Translations under genes and position numbers: made by a program | Assembly: GCF_020911725.1 (NCBI RefSeq) | Contig: NZ_CP076620.1 | Location: 2,617,001-2,681,000, forward strand | Direction: 5' to 3' | DNA from: Clostridium cadaveris | Lineage (GTDB): Bacteria; Bacillota; Clostridia; Clostridiales; Clostridiaceae | Length of the DNA stretch: 64,000 nt | Shown: positions 7,640 to 16,534 of the stretch, piece by piece | Position numbering within the stretch: the stretch's first letter is position 1 | How the letters are laid out: each line of letters opens with the position of its first letter | Notes under the pieces: generated by a model | Told to the model about the DNA's origin: nothing | Databases searched by the model: none | The model's input: only the letters and a program-made list of their open reading frames with translations

Positions 7640-8947
7640 TTATTGTAGTTTTTCTCCACACTCTGGACAAAACTTAGGATTTCCTTCAACTATAGCATTA
7701 CACTTTGTACATCGTGCTGCTAGCATTTCTCCGCATTCTGGACAGAATTTCACATTAGCTGGTACATTATTTCCGCATTTAGGGCACTTCTTAGGAAGCT
7801 CATAACCACATCCTGCGCATTTTGTTGCACCCTCTTCCATATCATATCCACACTCTGGACATGGATTATATTTATTTCCACATTCTGGGCAGAATTTCAC
7901 ATTTTCATTTATATCGCATCCACAATTAGAACATGTAAGCCTCTTTTTCTCTTCCTTCTTCTCTTCTTTTTGAGAAGTATCAAATCCACAAATTCCGCAA
8001 AATCTTTTATCTGCGTCAATTTCATCATGACAATTAGGACATTTTTTCATAGCAGATTTGTTGCTAGTATTTATTTCCCCTGAAATAGAACCAAAAGCAT
8101 TTCCTACAGTTCCACCAAGACCTACTCCCATACCAAGGCCTAATCCTGCTCCCATTATTTGAGAAGAAGAACTTCCTGGGTTTTTGGCAGCCCCTTCTAA
8201 AGTATTAAAGGAACGTTCTTGTTGATAGCTGTATCCTATGATATTCATCTCGGCACGCTTTGCTAAAGCTTCCTTCAATTTTGAAACAGCAGGATCATCT
8301 TCTGGAAGACTTATATCATTGACATAAAAGTTCAAAAGTCTTATTCCATATTCCTCCATCACTGGTTCTATTCTTTCTTTCATAAAGGAAGATAGTTCAT
8401 CTATATAAGCATTTATTTCTAAGATACTAATTTTTTTATTTATAACATATGATGAAATTGCATCCTTAGCCTTTGTTATATAAAGTCCTCTAAAATATTT
8501 AACTAAAGTATTCTTATCAAAGCTTCCCATTGTTCCAACAAGCTTTACTAAAAACTTCTTAGAATCTTCTATTTGTACACCAAACATTCCATTTGATCTT
8601 ATAGGAACAAAAACTCCGTACTTAGGGTCTTGAATTTGAATTGGAGTTGCTGTTCCCCACTTGATGTCTAATGAAAATAGTTTATTTATATACCATACTT
8701 CAGCAGTAAATGGAGAACGTCCTCCAAATGGTAAATTTACGATTTTATTTAAAACAGGTATATTTGCTGTACTTAAAGTATGTCTTCCACTCTCAAATAC
8801 ATCTAAAGCTTTTCCACCTTTAAATAATATTGCTTCTTGAGATTCGTTTACTATAAGTTGCGTCCATGTTCCAAGTTCCTCACTAGGATATTTCCACGCT
8901 AGCACATCTGGTCCCCCATTATATTTTACTACATCTACAATTGCCAT
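7640..8947 (-). CDS. SPFH-domain protein with multiple zinc ribbons
   Basis: This 435-aa protein begins with an SPFH (stomatin/flotillin-like) domain of the YdjI/virion-core type (about residues 1-260: MAIVDVVKYNGG, WKYPSEELGTWTQLIV, GRHTLSTANIPV). A Gly-rich linker follows (GAGLGLGMGVGLGG), then about five CxxC-based zinc-ribbon units after residue ~305 (CPNCHDEI, CSNCGCDI, CPECGYDM, CPKCGNNV, CTKCNAIV). Such proteins assemble at the inner face of the membrane and are linked to envelope-stress responses in Bacillus; that role is inferred here. It is the first gene of a four-gene leftward operon in which two further members have winged-helix-like domains and zinc ribbons. Confidence 0.8.
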   Translation of the reverse strand: MAIVDVVKYNGGPDVLAWKYPSEELGTWTQLIVNESQEAILFKGGKALDVFESGRHTLSTANIPVLNKIVNLPFGGRSPFTAEVWYINKLFSLDIKWGTATPIQIQDPKYGVFVPIRSNGMFGVQIEDSKKFLVKLVGTMGSFDKNTLVKYFRGLYITKAKDAISSYVINKKISILEINAYIDELSSFMKERIEPVMEEYGIRLLNFYVNDISLPEDDPAVSKLKEALAKRAEMNIIGYSYQQERSFNTLEGAAKNPGSSSSQIMGAGLGLGMGVGLGGTVGNAFGSISGEINTSNKSAMKKCPNCHDEIDADKRFCGICGFDTSQKEEKKEEKKRLTCSNCGCDINENVKFCPECGNKYNPCPECGYDMEEGATKCAGCGYELPKKCPKCGNNVPANVKFCPECGEMLAARCTKCNAIVEGNPKFCPECGEKLQ

Positions 8948-9208
8948 AAGTCTTCCCCCCGTAATAATAAAGTTATTATTTCAAATATTATATTACTCCA
9001 ATTATCTATATTAACTAATTATGAAATATTAATTAATATTATACTATCACTATATAATATAATCTCCTATATTCAAAGTTAGATATAATTTTTATTATAT
9101 AAAATTCTTTATTATATGAAAATTTTCTATTTAATAATCAAATACCGCTTTATCACTTTTTCTGATATTATTACATTATGGCAAATAATTATTTTGAGGT
9201 GATGCACT

Positions 9209-10267
9209 ATGAAAGTTAAAATAGAGAATCTTTCAAAGAAATTCAACAATTTTACAGCCATTGATAATTTAAATGTTGAATTTAATGATGGTGAGCTTAT
9301 ATGCCTTTTAGGTCCAAGTGGCTGTGGGAAAAGTACCATGCTATATCTTATCTCAGGTATATTAGAGGGTACTAAAGGAAAAATATTTTTTGATGATGAA
9401 GATATTACGAATATTCCTCCTGAAAAAAGAAATATAGGGCTTGTATTTCAAAATTATTCACTATATCCTCATATGAGTGTTGAAAGAAATATCGGGTTTC
9501 CCCTTGAGATAAAAAAGATTTCCAAAAAAGAAAGAACAAAAAAAATAAATGAATTAGCTAATCTTGTACATATTGATTCTATGCTTCATAGAAAACCAAA
9601 AGAGCTTTCTGGAGGTCAGCAACAAAGAGTTGCAATAGCTAGAGCACTTGCTAAAGAGCCGAAGATACTTCTTTTAGATGAGCCTTTATCAAACCTTGAT
9701 GCAAAGCTTAGAATAGAAATGCGTGAAGAAATTAGAAACATACAAAAAAGCACAAATATAACTGCTATATTTGTAACTCATGATCAAGAAGAAGCTATGA
9801 CTATTTCTGATAAAATACTTTTAATGGATAAAGGAGTTGTTCAGCAGTACTCTACTCCGGAAGAATTATATAACAATCCTAATAACTTATTTGTTGCAGG
9901 TTTTATTGGAAATCCTTCTATTAATAAAATTCACGGCAAAGTAGAAAACAATTATTTAATTACTGATGGAAATATTAAAATAAAATATGATTTTCCAAAA
10001 GAAATTAATAACAAAGATGTTATTTTAGGTATAAGGCCTGAAAGTATTAGTCTAACAGAGGGGGATGATTATAATATCTCAGCAAAAATTCAAAACTTCT
10101 ATACCCTTGGTAGAGAAAAGCTTATTGATTTATCTATTGATGATATAAAGATAAAAATTACTGTTCCATCTAGTGTAACTGTTAAAAAGGATGAAGTTGT
10201 AAAGCTGCTTTTCAAACATCCTGGAATATTTATATTTGATCCCAAAGACGGATCTAGAATAAAATAA
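9209..10267 (+). CDS. CUT1-type sugar ABC transporter ATPase (MalK/UgpC-like)
   Basis: This 352-aa ATP-binding subunit has Walker A GPSGCGKST, signature LSGGQQQRVAIARAL, Walker B LLLDEPLSNLDA, the H-loop FVTHDQEEA and a C-terminal TOBE-like domain (about 235-352). It resembles the ATPases that energise maltose, glycerol-phosphate and similar importers. The membrane and binding subunits are most likely the convergent genes at 10293-13382, which lack an ATPase of their own. The opposite orientation is unusual for a dedicated ATPase, so it could also serve other transporters. The start has TGAGGTGATG. Confidence 0.85.
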   Translation: MKVKIENLSKKFNNFTAIDNLNVEFNDGELICLLGPSGCGKSTMLYLISGILEGTKGKIFFDDEDITNIPPEKRNIGLVFQNYSLYPHMSVERNIGFPLEIKKISKKERTKKINELANLVHIDSMLHRKPKELSGGQQQRVAIARALAKEPKILLLDEPLSNLDAKLRIEMREEIRNIQKSTNITAIFVTHDQEEAMTISDKILLMDKGVVQQYSTPEELYNNPNNLFVAGFIGNPSINKIHGKVENNYLITDGNIKIKYDFPKEINNKDVILGIRPESISLTEGDDYNISAKIQNFYTLGREKLIDLSIDDIKIKITVPSSVTVKKDEVVKLLFKHPGIFIFDPKDGSRIK

Positions 10268-10298
10268 AGCTAAAGCAAATTAAGCTTTAGCTTTATCC
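10263..10298. terminator. Bidirectional terminator between convergent ABC genes
   Basis: An 11-bp stem (10266-10276 with 10284-10294, AAAGCTAAAGC and its complement) overlaps the stop codons of both convergent genes. Confidence 0.75.
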
Positions 10299-11141
10299 TT
10301 TTACTGAACCTTGAGTAAGTCCTGATATGAGCAGTTTTCTAAATATAATAGCAACTAATGCAGGCGGCACTATAGCAAGTATTCCAGCTGCTGCTGTAAT
10401 ACCATATTGTATAGAGTCTTTAGTCATAAATTCAGCCATTATCATACTTAAAGGCTTTGTAGCTTCAGAAGAAGCAAGTATTAAAGGTATTTGGAACTGA
10501 TTCCATGTTAAAAGAAATATTATTAAAATACATGCAAATATTATGGGGTAAGAAATAGGGAGTATTATCTTAAAAAATATTTTCATATTTCCGCATCCAT
10601 CCACTAATGCAGCATGTTCAAGCTCTTTAGGTATAGACTCAAAATAATTGCATAAAAGCCACGTTGTAATAGGCAAAAAAGATGAAACATACACCATAGA
10701 AAGCCAAAAAATGTTATCTAATAAACCAAAGCTAGAAAATATTTTATATAACGGTATAATAGTTGTAAATAGAGGTATCACCATGGTGATTAATAAAAAT
10801 GTCTTTATTGCTTTTCTTCCTTTAAATTCAAATCTTGAAAGCGAATATGCTGTCATAACACAACAAGGTATTCCTAATGTTAATGTTATTCCTACTGCCT
10901 TTAAAGAATTTATTAATGCAGTAAAAAAAGTTTCATGTTGACTTGTACCTGCTGAAAGTAATATTTTATAATTATCAAATATCAATTGAGTTGGAAAAAA
11001 GTTAGCAGTTTCTTTTAACATTTCATTTTCAGGAGTTAAGCTTACTATCAAACACCATAGAATCGGTCCAACAGAAAAAACTACAAATATAATCACAGCA
11101 AATACATAAACTGTTTTCTCAATTAAATTAGACTTGTTCAT
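10293..11141 (-). CDS. Sugar ABC transporter permease, MalG/UgpE type
   Basis: This 282-aa inner-membrane subunit has six hydrophobic segments and the permease signature EHAALVDGCGNMKIFFKIILP (residues ~178-198), the EAA loop that contacts the ATPase. It is one of two permeases of a CUT1 importer; the partner gene at 11138 overlaps it by 4 nt, showing translational coupling. The C-terminus GLTQGSVKG is typical of MalG-like proteins. The substrate is unknown; the PfkB kinase gene upstream hints at a sugar or nucleoside. Confidence 0.85.
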   Translation of the reverse strand: MNKSNLIEKTVYVFAVIIFVVFSVGPILWCLIVSLTPENEMLKETANFFPTQLIFDNYKILLSAGTSQHETFFTALINSLKAVGITLTLGIPCCVMTAYSLSRFEFKGRKAIKTFLLITMVIPLFTTIIPLYKIFSSFGLLDNIFWLSMVYVSSFLPITTWLLCNYFESIPKELEHAALVDGCGNMKIFFKIILPISYPIIFACILIIFLLTWNQFQIPLILASSEATKPLSMIMAEFMTKDSIQYGITAAAGILAIVPPALVAIIFRKLLISGLTQGSVKG

Positions 11142-12016
11142 CTTCTCACTCCTATTGGCTTATAAATATTTTTAACATAGAAATATCCTGCTATTCCTGA
11201 TATAAGCATAATTATATATGTAATTGCACTTCCTAGTCCAAAATTTAAAAATTTAAATGTATTTACATAGTTGTAAACTAAAAGAGTTTGACCAATGTCG
11301 CTATATCCAGATAAAGCAATAACCTCATCAAATACATTTATAGCACTTATTGTTATATTAGTCATCACTACTATGAATGAAGGTATAAGTAATGGTAGCG
11401 TTATTTTAAAAAATGCTTGAACCTTATTTGCCCCATCCATTCTAGCTGATATATAAAGATTTTCTGGAATAGACTGCATATTTGATAGAAATATAATTGC
11501 ACAAAATGGTATGATTCTCCACGATACAATTAATGCTATTATAAACATTAACATAAATCTATTTATTGTATAAGTTATAGGCTCATCAATTATTCCAAAA
11601 TAAAACAGCATTTTATTCATAAATCCAAACCCTGGATAAAATATAAATCTCCATACTATTCCATTAACTATAGGTGGCAATGCCCAAGGAAGTATTGCTA
11701 TAGCTGTTAAAACTCCATTTAGTCGTACTTTTTTATTTAATATTAAAGCCACAGCAATGCTGCATATCAATGATATAATAATAACTACTATAACCACAAA
11801 CAAAGTATTAACTAGAGAATATCTAAAGCCTTCGCTCTGCAATACCTCTATATAATTTTTTATTCCAACAAAAGATTTATTTTGAGGCTCTGTTAGCTTG
11901 TATCTTTCAAGACTTAAAAAAAATGTAGCTACTATAGGCACTATAACAAGACCTATCATTATTATCATACTAGGAATAAGCAGTAGATAGGGAAACTTCT
12001 TTTGCCTTTGTATCAT
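11138..12016 (-). CDS. Sugar ABC transporter permease, MalF/UgpA type
   Basis: This 292-aa protein has six hydrophobic segments and the EAA-loop motif ISARMDGANKVQAFFKITLP. It forms the permease heterodimer with the downstream product. The N-terminus (QRQKKFPYLLLIPSMIIMIG) is typical of this subfamily. It lies between the binding-protein gene and the second permease in a leftward operon. A hairpin in the gap upstream (12044-12069) may lower its expression relative to the binding protein. Confidence 0.85.
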   Translation of the reverse strand: MIQRQKKFPYLLLIPSMIIMIGLVIVPIVATFFLSLERYKLTEPQNKSFVGIKNYIEVLQSEGFRYSLVNTLFVVIVVIIISLICSIAVALILNKKVRLNGVLTAIAILPWALPPIVNGIVWRFIFYPGFGFMNKMLFYFGIIDEPITYTINRFMLMFIIALIVSWRIIPFCAIIFLSNMQSIPENLYISARMDGANKVQAFFKITLPLLIPSFIVVMTNITISAINVFDEVIALSGYSDIGQTLLVYNYVNTFKFLNFGLGSAITYIIMLISGIAGYFYVKNIYKPIGVRR

Positions 12017-12041
12017 ACTTTTCTCCCTTCATAAAATAGAC

Positions 12042-12072
12042 TCAAGGACTGTCAATAGACAATCCTTGAAAT
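12042..12072 (-). terminator. Intra-operon hairpin after the binding-protein gene
   Basis: AAGGACTGTC pairs with GACAATCCTT with one mismatch, followed in the leftward direction by an A/T-rich stretch. Such partial terminators between the binding protein and permease genes usually allow more binding protein to be made. Confidence 0.5.
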
Positions 12073-12098
12073 TTTATATTATGTTATTTGTATTTAAT

Positions 12099-13367
12099 TT
12101 ATTTTTTTGCCAATTCGTTTATCTTAGTTTCCATTTGATTATAAGCTTCTTCTGGAGTAAGTTCACCATTCACCATTTTATTTACAGCATTAAACATAGC
12201 TGTACTCATTTCAGTATAATAGTTAGGTACGCCTTTTGGAAATGGTGATTTTATAAGTTTTGATTGTTCCAACATTGCACCAGAATTTTTAATTTTATTT
12301 TCTTTTATTAGTTTTTCTAAAACTGTAGTCCTAGTTGGTATTGAATTATTTTTTTCAAATAACTGTTCTTGCATTTTAGCAGATGTATACCATTTTACGA
12401 ATTCTTCTGCTGCTTCTTTATTTTTAGAGTATTTAGTAACACCTATTCCTTCTGGTAATGCCATTGTTTTGTCTGATTTATCACTTTTGCCAGGAAGCAT
12501 TATAGGAGTAACCTTATCTACAACTTGTGATTCTTTAGGATCATTAACACGACCAACAAAAGATGTAGGTCCTATTAACATACTAGCTTCACCTTTTGTT
12601 AATTTACGATAGGCATCCATACCTTTTGAAGTTCTGTTTATAGGATCTACTAATCCTTCTTTGTTTAACTTATCAATATATTTTAATGCATCTAAAACAC
12701 TTTCTTTGTTTAATGTATTGTCGTCATTAAACACTACTCCATTTTTAGCAAAAGCTAACCATATTAATGATGTAGTTGTTGATTCTTCAGCACTTAGAGG
12801 AATAGCATAAGGGTATTTTGTAACATTATCTTCTTTTATTTTTTTAGAATAATTATATATATCATCCCAAGTCTTTGGCTCAGCATCTATACCTGCTTTT
12901 TTAAAGTGTTCAGTGTTGTAGTAAGCTATTCTAAAATCGTTAGCATAAGGAACTGCCAAAACTTCATCATTTACCATAAATGACTGAATTGAAGGCATAT
13001 CTTCTATATCTTCTTTAGAAATCTTAAGCGGCTCAAGCCATCCAGCACTTTGGAATTCTCCAACCCATGACCAATCCACTTCAACAACATCTGCTGGCGC
13101 AGTTTTTCCTGCTGCCGATACTGAGATTTTATCTCTAATATCATCCCAGCTCACAGTATTTACCTTTACTTTAATACTACTTTCTTTTTCGAATTCATTA
13201 AGCATTTCCTGAGATGGAGCACCCCACTCTGGAATCATAAATGTTATTTCTTTTCCTGAACTTTTAGCAGCATCTTTTTTCTCTTCACCTTTAGAGCATC
13301 CAACAAATAAACTAGCTACCATTGTAAAGCTCATAACGATTACTAAGATCGACTTAAGTCTCTTCAT
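12099..13367 (-). CDS. Sugar ABC transporter substrate-binding lipoprotein
   Basis: This ~422-aa extracellular lipoprotein has signal peptide MKRLKSILVIVMSFTMVA and lipobox SLFVGC. The mature part has the family-1 solute-binding pattern: ITFMIPEWGAPSQEMLNEFE at the N-terminus, PYANDFRIAYYNTEHFKKAG in the middle and IGVTKYSKNKEAAEEFVKWY near the C-terminus. The start at 13367 is preceded by GGGAGG with spacing 7. It leads the three-gene leftward importer operon. The substrate cannot be told from the sequence. Confidence 0.85.
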   Translation of the reverse strand: MKRLKSILVIVMSFTMVASLFVGCSKGEEKKDAAKSSGKEITFMIPEWGAPSQEMLNEFEKESSIKVKVNTVSWDDIRDKISVSAAGKTAPADVVEVDWSWVGEFQSAGWLEPLKISKEDIEDMPSIQSFMVNDEVLAVPYANDFRIAYYNTEHFKKAGIDAEPKTWDDIYNYSKKIKEDNVTKYPYAIPLSAEESTTTSLIWLAFAKNGVVFNDDNTLNKESVLDALKYIDKLNKEGLVDPINRTSKGMDAYRKLTKGEASMLIGPTSFVGRVNDPKESQVVDKVTPIMLPGKSDKSDKTMALPEGIGVTKYSKNKEAAEEFVKWYTSAKMQEQLFEKNNSIPTRTTVLEKLIKENKIKNSGAMLEQSKLIKSPFPKGVPNYYTEMSTAMFNAVNKMVNGELTPEEAYNQMETKINELAKK

Positions 13368-13552
13368 TATTTGTCCTCCCAAAATAATTTTATTTTATAT
13401 TAATATGATACTTAAAAATACGTTATTATACAAATTAATACAAAAAATTACTTATAGTTTTTTTCTATAAATAACTATTTTCTATTTAGCTTTCAAATAC
13501 TTATAAACTTATTTTCTCTTAAAGTTCTTAAAGAATACATAACAAACAAAAA

Positions 13553-13590
13553 ATAATATAACTGGAAATGAATACTTCCAGTTATATTCC
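13553..13590 (-). terminator. Terminator after the PfkB kinase gene
   Basis: An 11-bp perfect stem (13557-13567 TATAACTGGAA with 13576-13586) has an A-run on its left, giving a U-tract in the leftward transcript. Confidence 0.75.
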
Positions 13591-13596
13591 AAACAA

Positions 13597-14553
13597 CTAT
13601 TTACATTCAATCTCTGAGAATCTCAATTCCTTTAAATATTTCTCCACTAATCCACAATCCATTTGTGGGTGTATGGTTTCTTTATGAGATATTGTTATTG
13701 CAGACATAGCTATTGCATATTTTAATGTATCTATCACATTTAAACTTTTCATATATCCATAGCAAATTCCAGCTACACAGGAATCACCTGCTCCTGTCAC
13801 ATTTATTACAGAAACATCGTGAGCTTTTACAAATCCCTCTTTATTTCCATCATTATAATAAATACCCTCAGAATCTAAACTTATAAATACGTTTTTGACT
13901 CCTAATTCTAAAAAATATCTTCCAGCTTTTCTTACATCATCGCTATCTTTTATAATAAATCCACATAAAACCTCTGCCTCATGTCTATTAGGTTTAATAG
14001 TATGAAACCTTCCTATTAAATGCTTAACACGCTGAACTTTTGCAGCAGATACAGGATCTAATATAAATCTTGTACTTCCATTATATTTTGTAAGCATATA
14101 CTCTAAAATACTCGGATTATCGCAATCAACAACTATATATTCTGAATTCTTTATGATCTCACTCTTTGAATCAACAAATTCTTCAGTTAATTTATCAGTT
14201 ATTGTCATGTCAACAACTGCAGATTCCATTTCTCCCTCTTCATTAAGTATAGCCATATATGTTGGAGTAGATTCTCCATCTAAGACAATAGATTCACTCA
14301 TATCCAAGTTTATACTTTCAGCATACTTTAGTATACTCTTTCCTTTTTCATCATTTCCTAATGTAGATATAAGCTTAGTATTTATGTTAATCCTAGCCAT
14401 ATTTTCTGCAATATTTCGACAGACTCCTCCAAAGGATACCTTTACTGAGCCAGGATTTGAATCCTTGCATCTGTAATTTTTATATGTAAACCCAAAAATA
14501 TCATAAACCGATGCACCAAAAACTAATATATATGGTTCATTTTCCCTAATCAT
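13597..14553 (-). CDS. PfkB-family kinase, pseudouridine-kinase-like
   Basis: This 318-aa cytoplasmic sugar/nucleoside kinase has the N-terminal motif FGGVCRNIAENMARI (residues ~41-55) and the C-terminal signature NVTGAGDSCVAGICYG, whose Asp (GAGD) is the catalytic base. The GG-x-RNIAEN form is typical of PsuK-like pseudouridine kinases rather than ribokinases. Pseudouridine kinase usually sits next to the glycosidase PsuG; no psuG is present here, so the substrate remains open. The gene is alone, bounded by a terminator, but lies directly upstream of the ABC importer operon. Confidence 0.7.
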   Translation of the reverse strand: MIRENEPYILVFGASVYDIFGFTYKNYRCKDSNPGSVKVSFGGVCRNIAENMARININTKLISTLGNDEKGKSILKYAESINLDMSESIVLDGESTPTYMAILNEEGEMESAVVDMTITDKLTEEFVDSKSEIIKNSEYIVVDCDNPSILEYMLTKYNGSTRFILDPVSAAKVQRVKHLIGRFHTIKPNRHEAEVLCGFIIKDSDDVRKAGRYFLELGVKNVFISLDSEGIYYNDGNKEGFVKAHDVSVINVTGAGDSCVAGICYGYMKSLNVIDTLKYAIAMSAITISHKETIHPQMDCGLVEKYLKELRFSEIECK

Positions 14554-14659
14554 AATCCAGTTCTCCCTACATTTTTCTAAATTATCCGCTTAAATACTAT
14601 ACATTATTTCTCTACAAATTTCAACACATCTGTATATATAAGCTCATTAATAGGGAAAA

Positions 14660-15106
14660 CTATATGTATTTTAAAAACTCTTCATAACCTTCATCTTTCA
14701 TTTTATCCTTTGGAATAAATTTTAAAGAAGCAGAATTAATACAGTATCTTAACCCTCCCTTTTCTTCTGGTCCATCACAAAATACGTGTCCCAAATGAGC
14801 ATCTCCATTTTTGCTTCTCACCTCAGTACGAACCATACCATAGCTTTTATCTATATTTTCTTTTATCACAGTTCTAGAAATAGGACTTGTAAATGCTGGC
14901 CACCCACATCCTGAATCAAACTTATCCTTTGATGTGAATAGAGGTTCTCCAGTGGTTATATCTACATAGATTCCTTCCTCAAATAAATCATCATATTCAT
15001 TAACAAAAGGTCTCTCAGTGGCATTTTCTTGAGTAACTCTATATTGTATCTCTGTTAAAATTTCTTTTAATTCTTCTTTGCTCTTTTTTTCATATTTTTT
15101 ATCCAT
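14660..15106 (-). CDS. msrB: Peptide-methionine (R)-S-oxide reductase
   Basis: This 148-aa cytosolic enzyme reduces methionine-R-sulfoxide in proteins. The active-site Cys122 lies in [11 protein letters not shown] and the likely resolving Cys67 in [10 protein letters not shown]; the conserved [22 protein letters not shown] is present. The four zinc-binding cysteines of some MsrB proteins are absent. It stands alone, and a perfect 16-bp inverted repeat overlaps its promoter region, suggesting specific regulation, perhaps by a redox or other repressor. Confidence 0.92.
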   Translation of the reverse strand: MDKKYEKKSKEELKEILTEIQYRVTQENATERPFVNEYDDLFEEGIYVDITTGEPLFTSKDKFDSGCGWPAFTSPISRTVIKENIDKSYGMVRTEVRSKNGDAHLGHVFCDGPEEKGGLRYCINSASLKFIPKDKMKDEGYEEFLKYI

Positions 15107-15124
15107 AATACACCCCTTACATTT

Positions 15125-15173
15125 ATATTATTTGTATATACTAATCCTTTTCTTTATTATATACAAATAATAT
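15125..15173. promoter_or_regulatory. Perfect 16-bp inverted repeat upstream of msrB
   Basis: ATATTATTTGTATATA at 15125-15140 is repeated as its exact reverse complement at 15158-15173, with a 17-bp spacer. It starts 19 bp upstream of the msrB start codon. It could be an operator or an RNA hairpin in the leader; AT-richness makes chance more likely than usual, but 16 exact pairs is long. Confidence 0.5.
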
Positions 15174-15400
15174 TTAAAGCATCAAAGTTTAATAAAATCA
15201 TAAGTTGCTTTATTTAATTAATGTTAGAAAAAAAGTATCTTAGAAATGTATTTGTTAATTTATAACTTATTAAGTATAATATTGTTAACTGGAATTCATA
15301 GTAAAGTAAAAATTTATTAACTTATTAAAAATAGTGAGGTTTTGAAAGGAAAGACATCTGTCATATTATTCAGAAAAAATAAAATTTCTAGGAGGATTTT

Positions 15401-16072
15401 ATGAATAAAGAATGGTCTGAATTAAATAAAAAAACTCAATTACAAATAAAGAAAAAAGATACCTTCTATTTAGGCATTGAAACCTTAATTATTTTAAGGA
15501 AAGAATTAATGAAGCAGATACTTTATTTTAAAAATGTGTTAAGTAGAGAAAATTTTAATGCAATTCCATTTATAAACGCAAATGGTTATCATAGTAAAAC
15601 AATCGCTTATTCTCTATATCATATTTTTAGAATAGAAGATATTGTTGCTAACTCTTTGATAAAAAAGGATGTTCAGATATTTTTTCAACATGATTATTGC
15701 AATAGAATGAAATCGTCAATTATTACAACTGGCAATGAATTAGTAAAACAAGAAATCTCAACCTTCTCTTCTAAGTTAGATTTAGATGAGTTGTATCAGT
15801 ATATTTATGATGTAGATGTTTCTACAACAAACCTATTAAAAGAACTTTCCTATGAAGATCTAAAAACTAAAATGACAGAAAAAGATAAAGAAATGCTTCG
15901 TTCACTAAAAGTTGTAAGCGATGATGAAAATTCAATTTGGTTAATTGATTATTGGTGTAGTAAAAACATACAAGGTTTAATTCAAATGCCATTTTCAAGA
16001 CATTGGATAATGCATATTGAAGCTAGCATTCGTATCAAAAACAAAATATTTGAAAAGGAGAAATTAATATAA
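15401..16072 (+). CDS. DinB-superfamily-like protein
   Basis: This 223-aa soluble protein looks like a four-helix DinB/YfiT-type fold. A conserved-looking helix HSKTIAYSLYHIFRIEDIV (His64, His74) lies early, and the C-terminal FSRHWIMHIEASIRI carries further histidines that could complete a three-His metal site. DinB-family members include thiol-transfer enzymes and damage-induced proteins, but no reaction can be assigned. The start has TAGGAGG. The stop codon overlaps the start of the following acetyltransferase gene by 1 nt, so they form a transcription unit. Confidence 0.55.
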   Translation: MNKEWSELNKKTQLQIKKKDTFYLGIETLIILRKELMKQILYFKNVLSRENFNAIPFINANGYHSKTIAYSLYHIFRIEDIVANSLIKKDVQIFFQHDYCNRMKSSIITTGNELVKQEISTFSSKLDLDELYQYIYDVDVSTTNLLKELSYEDLKTKMTEKDKEMLRSLKVVSDDENSIWLIDYWCSKNIQGLIQMPFSRHWIMHIEASIRIKNKIFEKEKLI

Positions 16073-16476
16073 TGATTACTTATAAGGAATTTGATTCGTC
16101 CATGATTGAATCAGTAAAGAATATTTATAAAAAAGAATCTTGGAATGCTTATTTAAATGACGATGAAAAACTAATAAGAGCATTTGATAATTCATTATAT
16201 ACTATGGGAGCATTTGATGATTTTAGACTTATAGGTTTTATCAGATGTGTTGGAGATGGAGAACATATTTTGATGGTACAAGACTTAATTATTGATCCAG
16301 AATATCAAAAACGTGGAATTGGGACATATCTTTTTAATTCTATAATGCAAAAATACTCTACAGTAAGAATGTTCATAGTTTTGACTGATATAGAAGATGT
16401 AGTTGACAACAAGTTTTATAAGTCATTTAACCTAAAAAAATTGGAAGATATGAATATCATAGGATATATGAGATAA
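16072..16476 (+). CDS. GNAT-family N-acetyltransferase
   Basis: This 134-aa protein has the acetyl-CoA-binding motif A: VQDLIIDPEYQKRGIGTYLFNSIM, with Q/R-x-x-G-x-G/A as QKRGIG. The length fits a single GNAT domain. Its substrate is unknown. Translation appears coupled to the upstream DinB-like gene (TAATG overlap), with AAAAGGAG as its site. Confidence 0.85.
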   Translation: MITYKEFDSSMIESVKNIYKKESWNAYLNDDEKLIRAFDNSLYTMGAFDDFRLIGFIRCVGDGEHILMVQDLIIDPEYQKRGIGTYLFNSIMQKYSTVRMFIVLTDIEDVVDNKFYKSFNLKKLEDMNIIGYMR

Positions 16477-16534
16477 ATAAACATAATAAATTATGAAAAT
16501 ATTAAATTACTAGTAATTATCAAGAGGTGTTTTT

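Noticed and set aside
8948-9208. Small gene or RNA in the SPFH/ABC ATPase gap
   Set aside because: The 261-bp gap is extremely AT-rich with no start plus ribosome site and no stable hairpin other than AT-only pairing.
13597-14553. Ribokinase or fructokinase
   Set aside because: The GGVCRNIAEN motif fits the pseudouridine-kinase-like branch better, although the lack of psuG leaves the substrate open.
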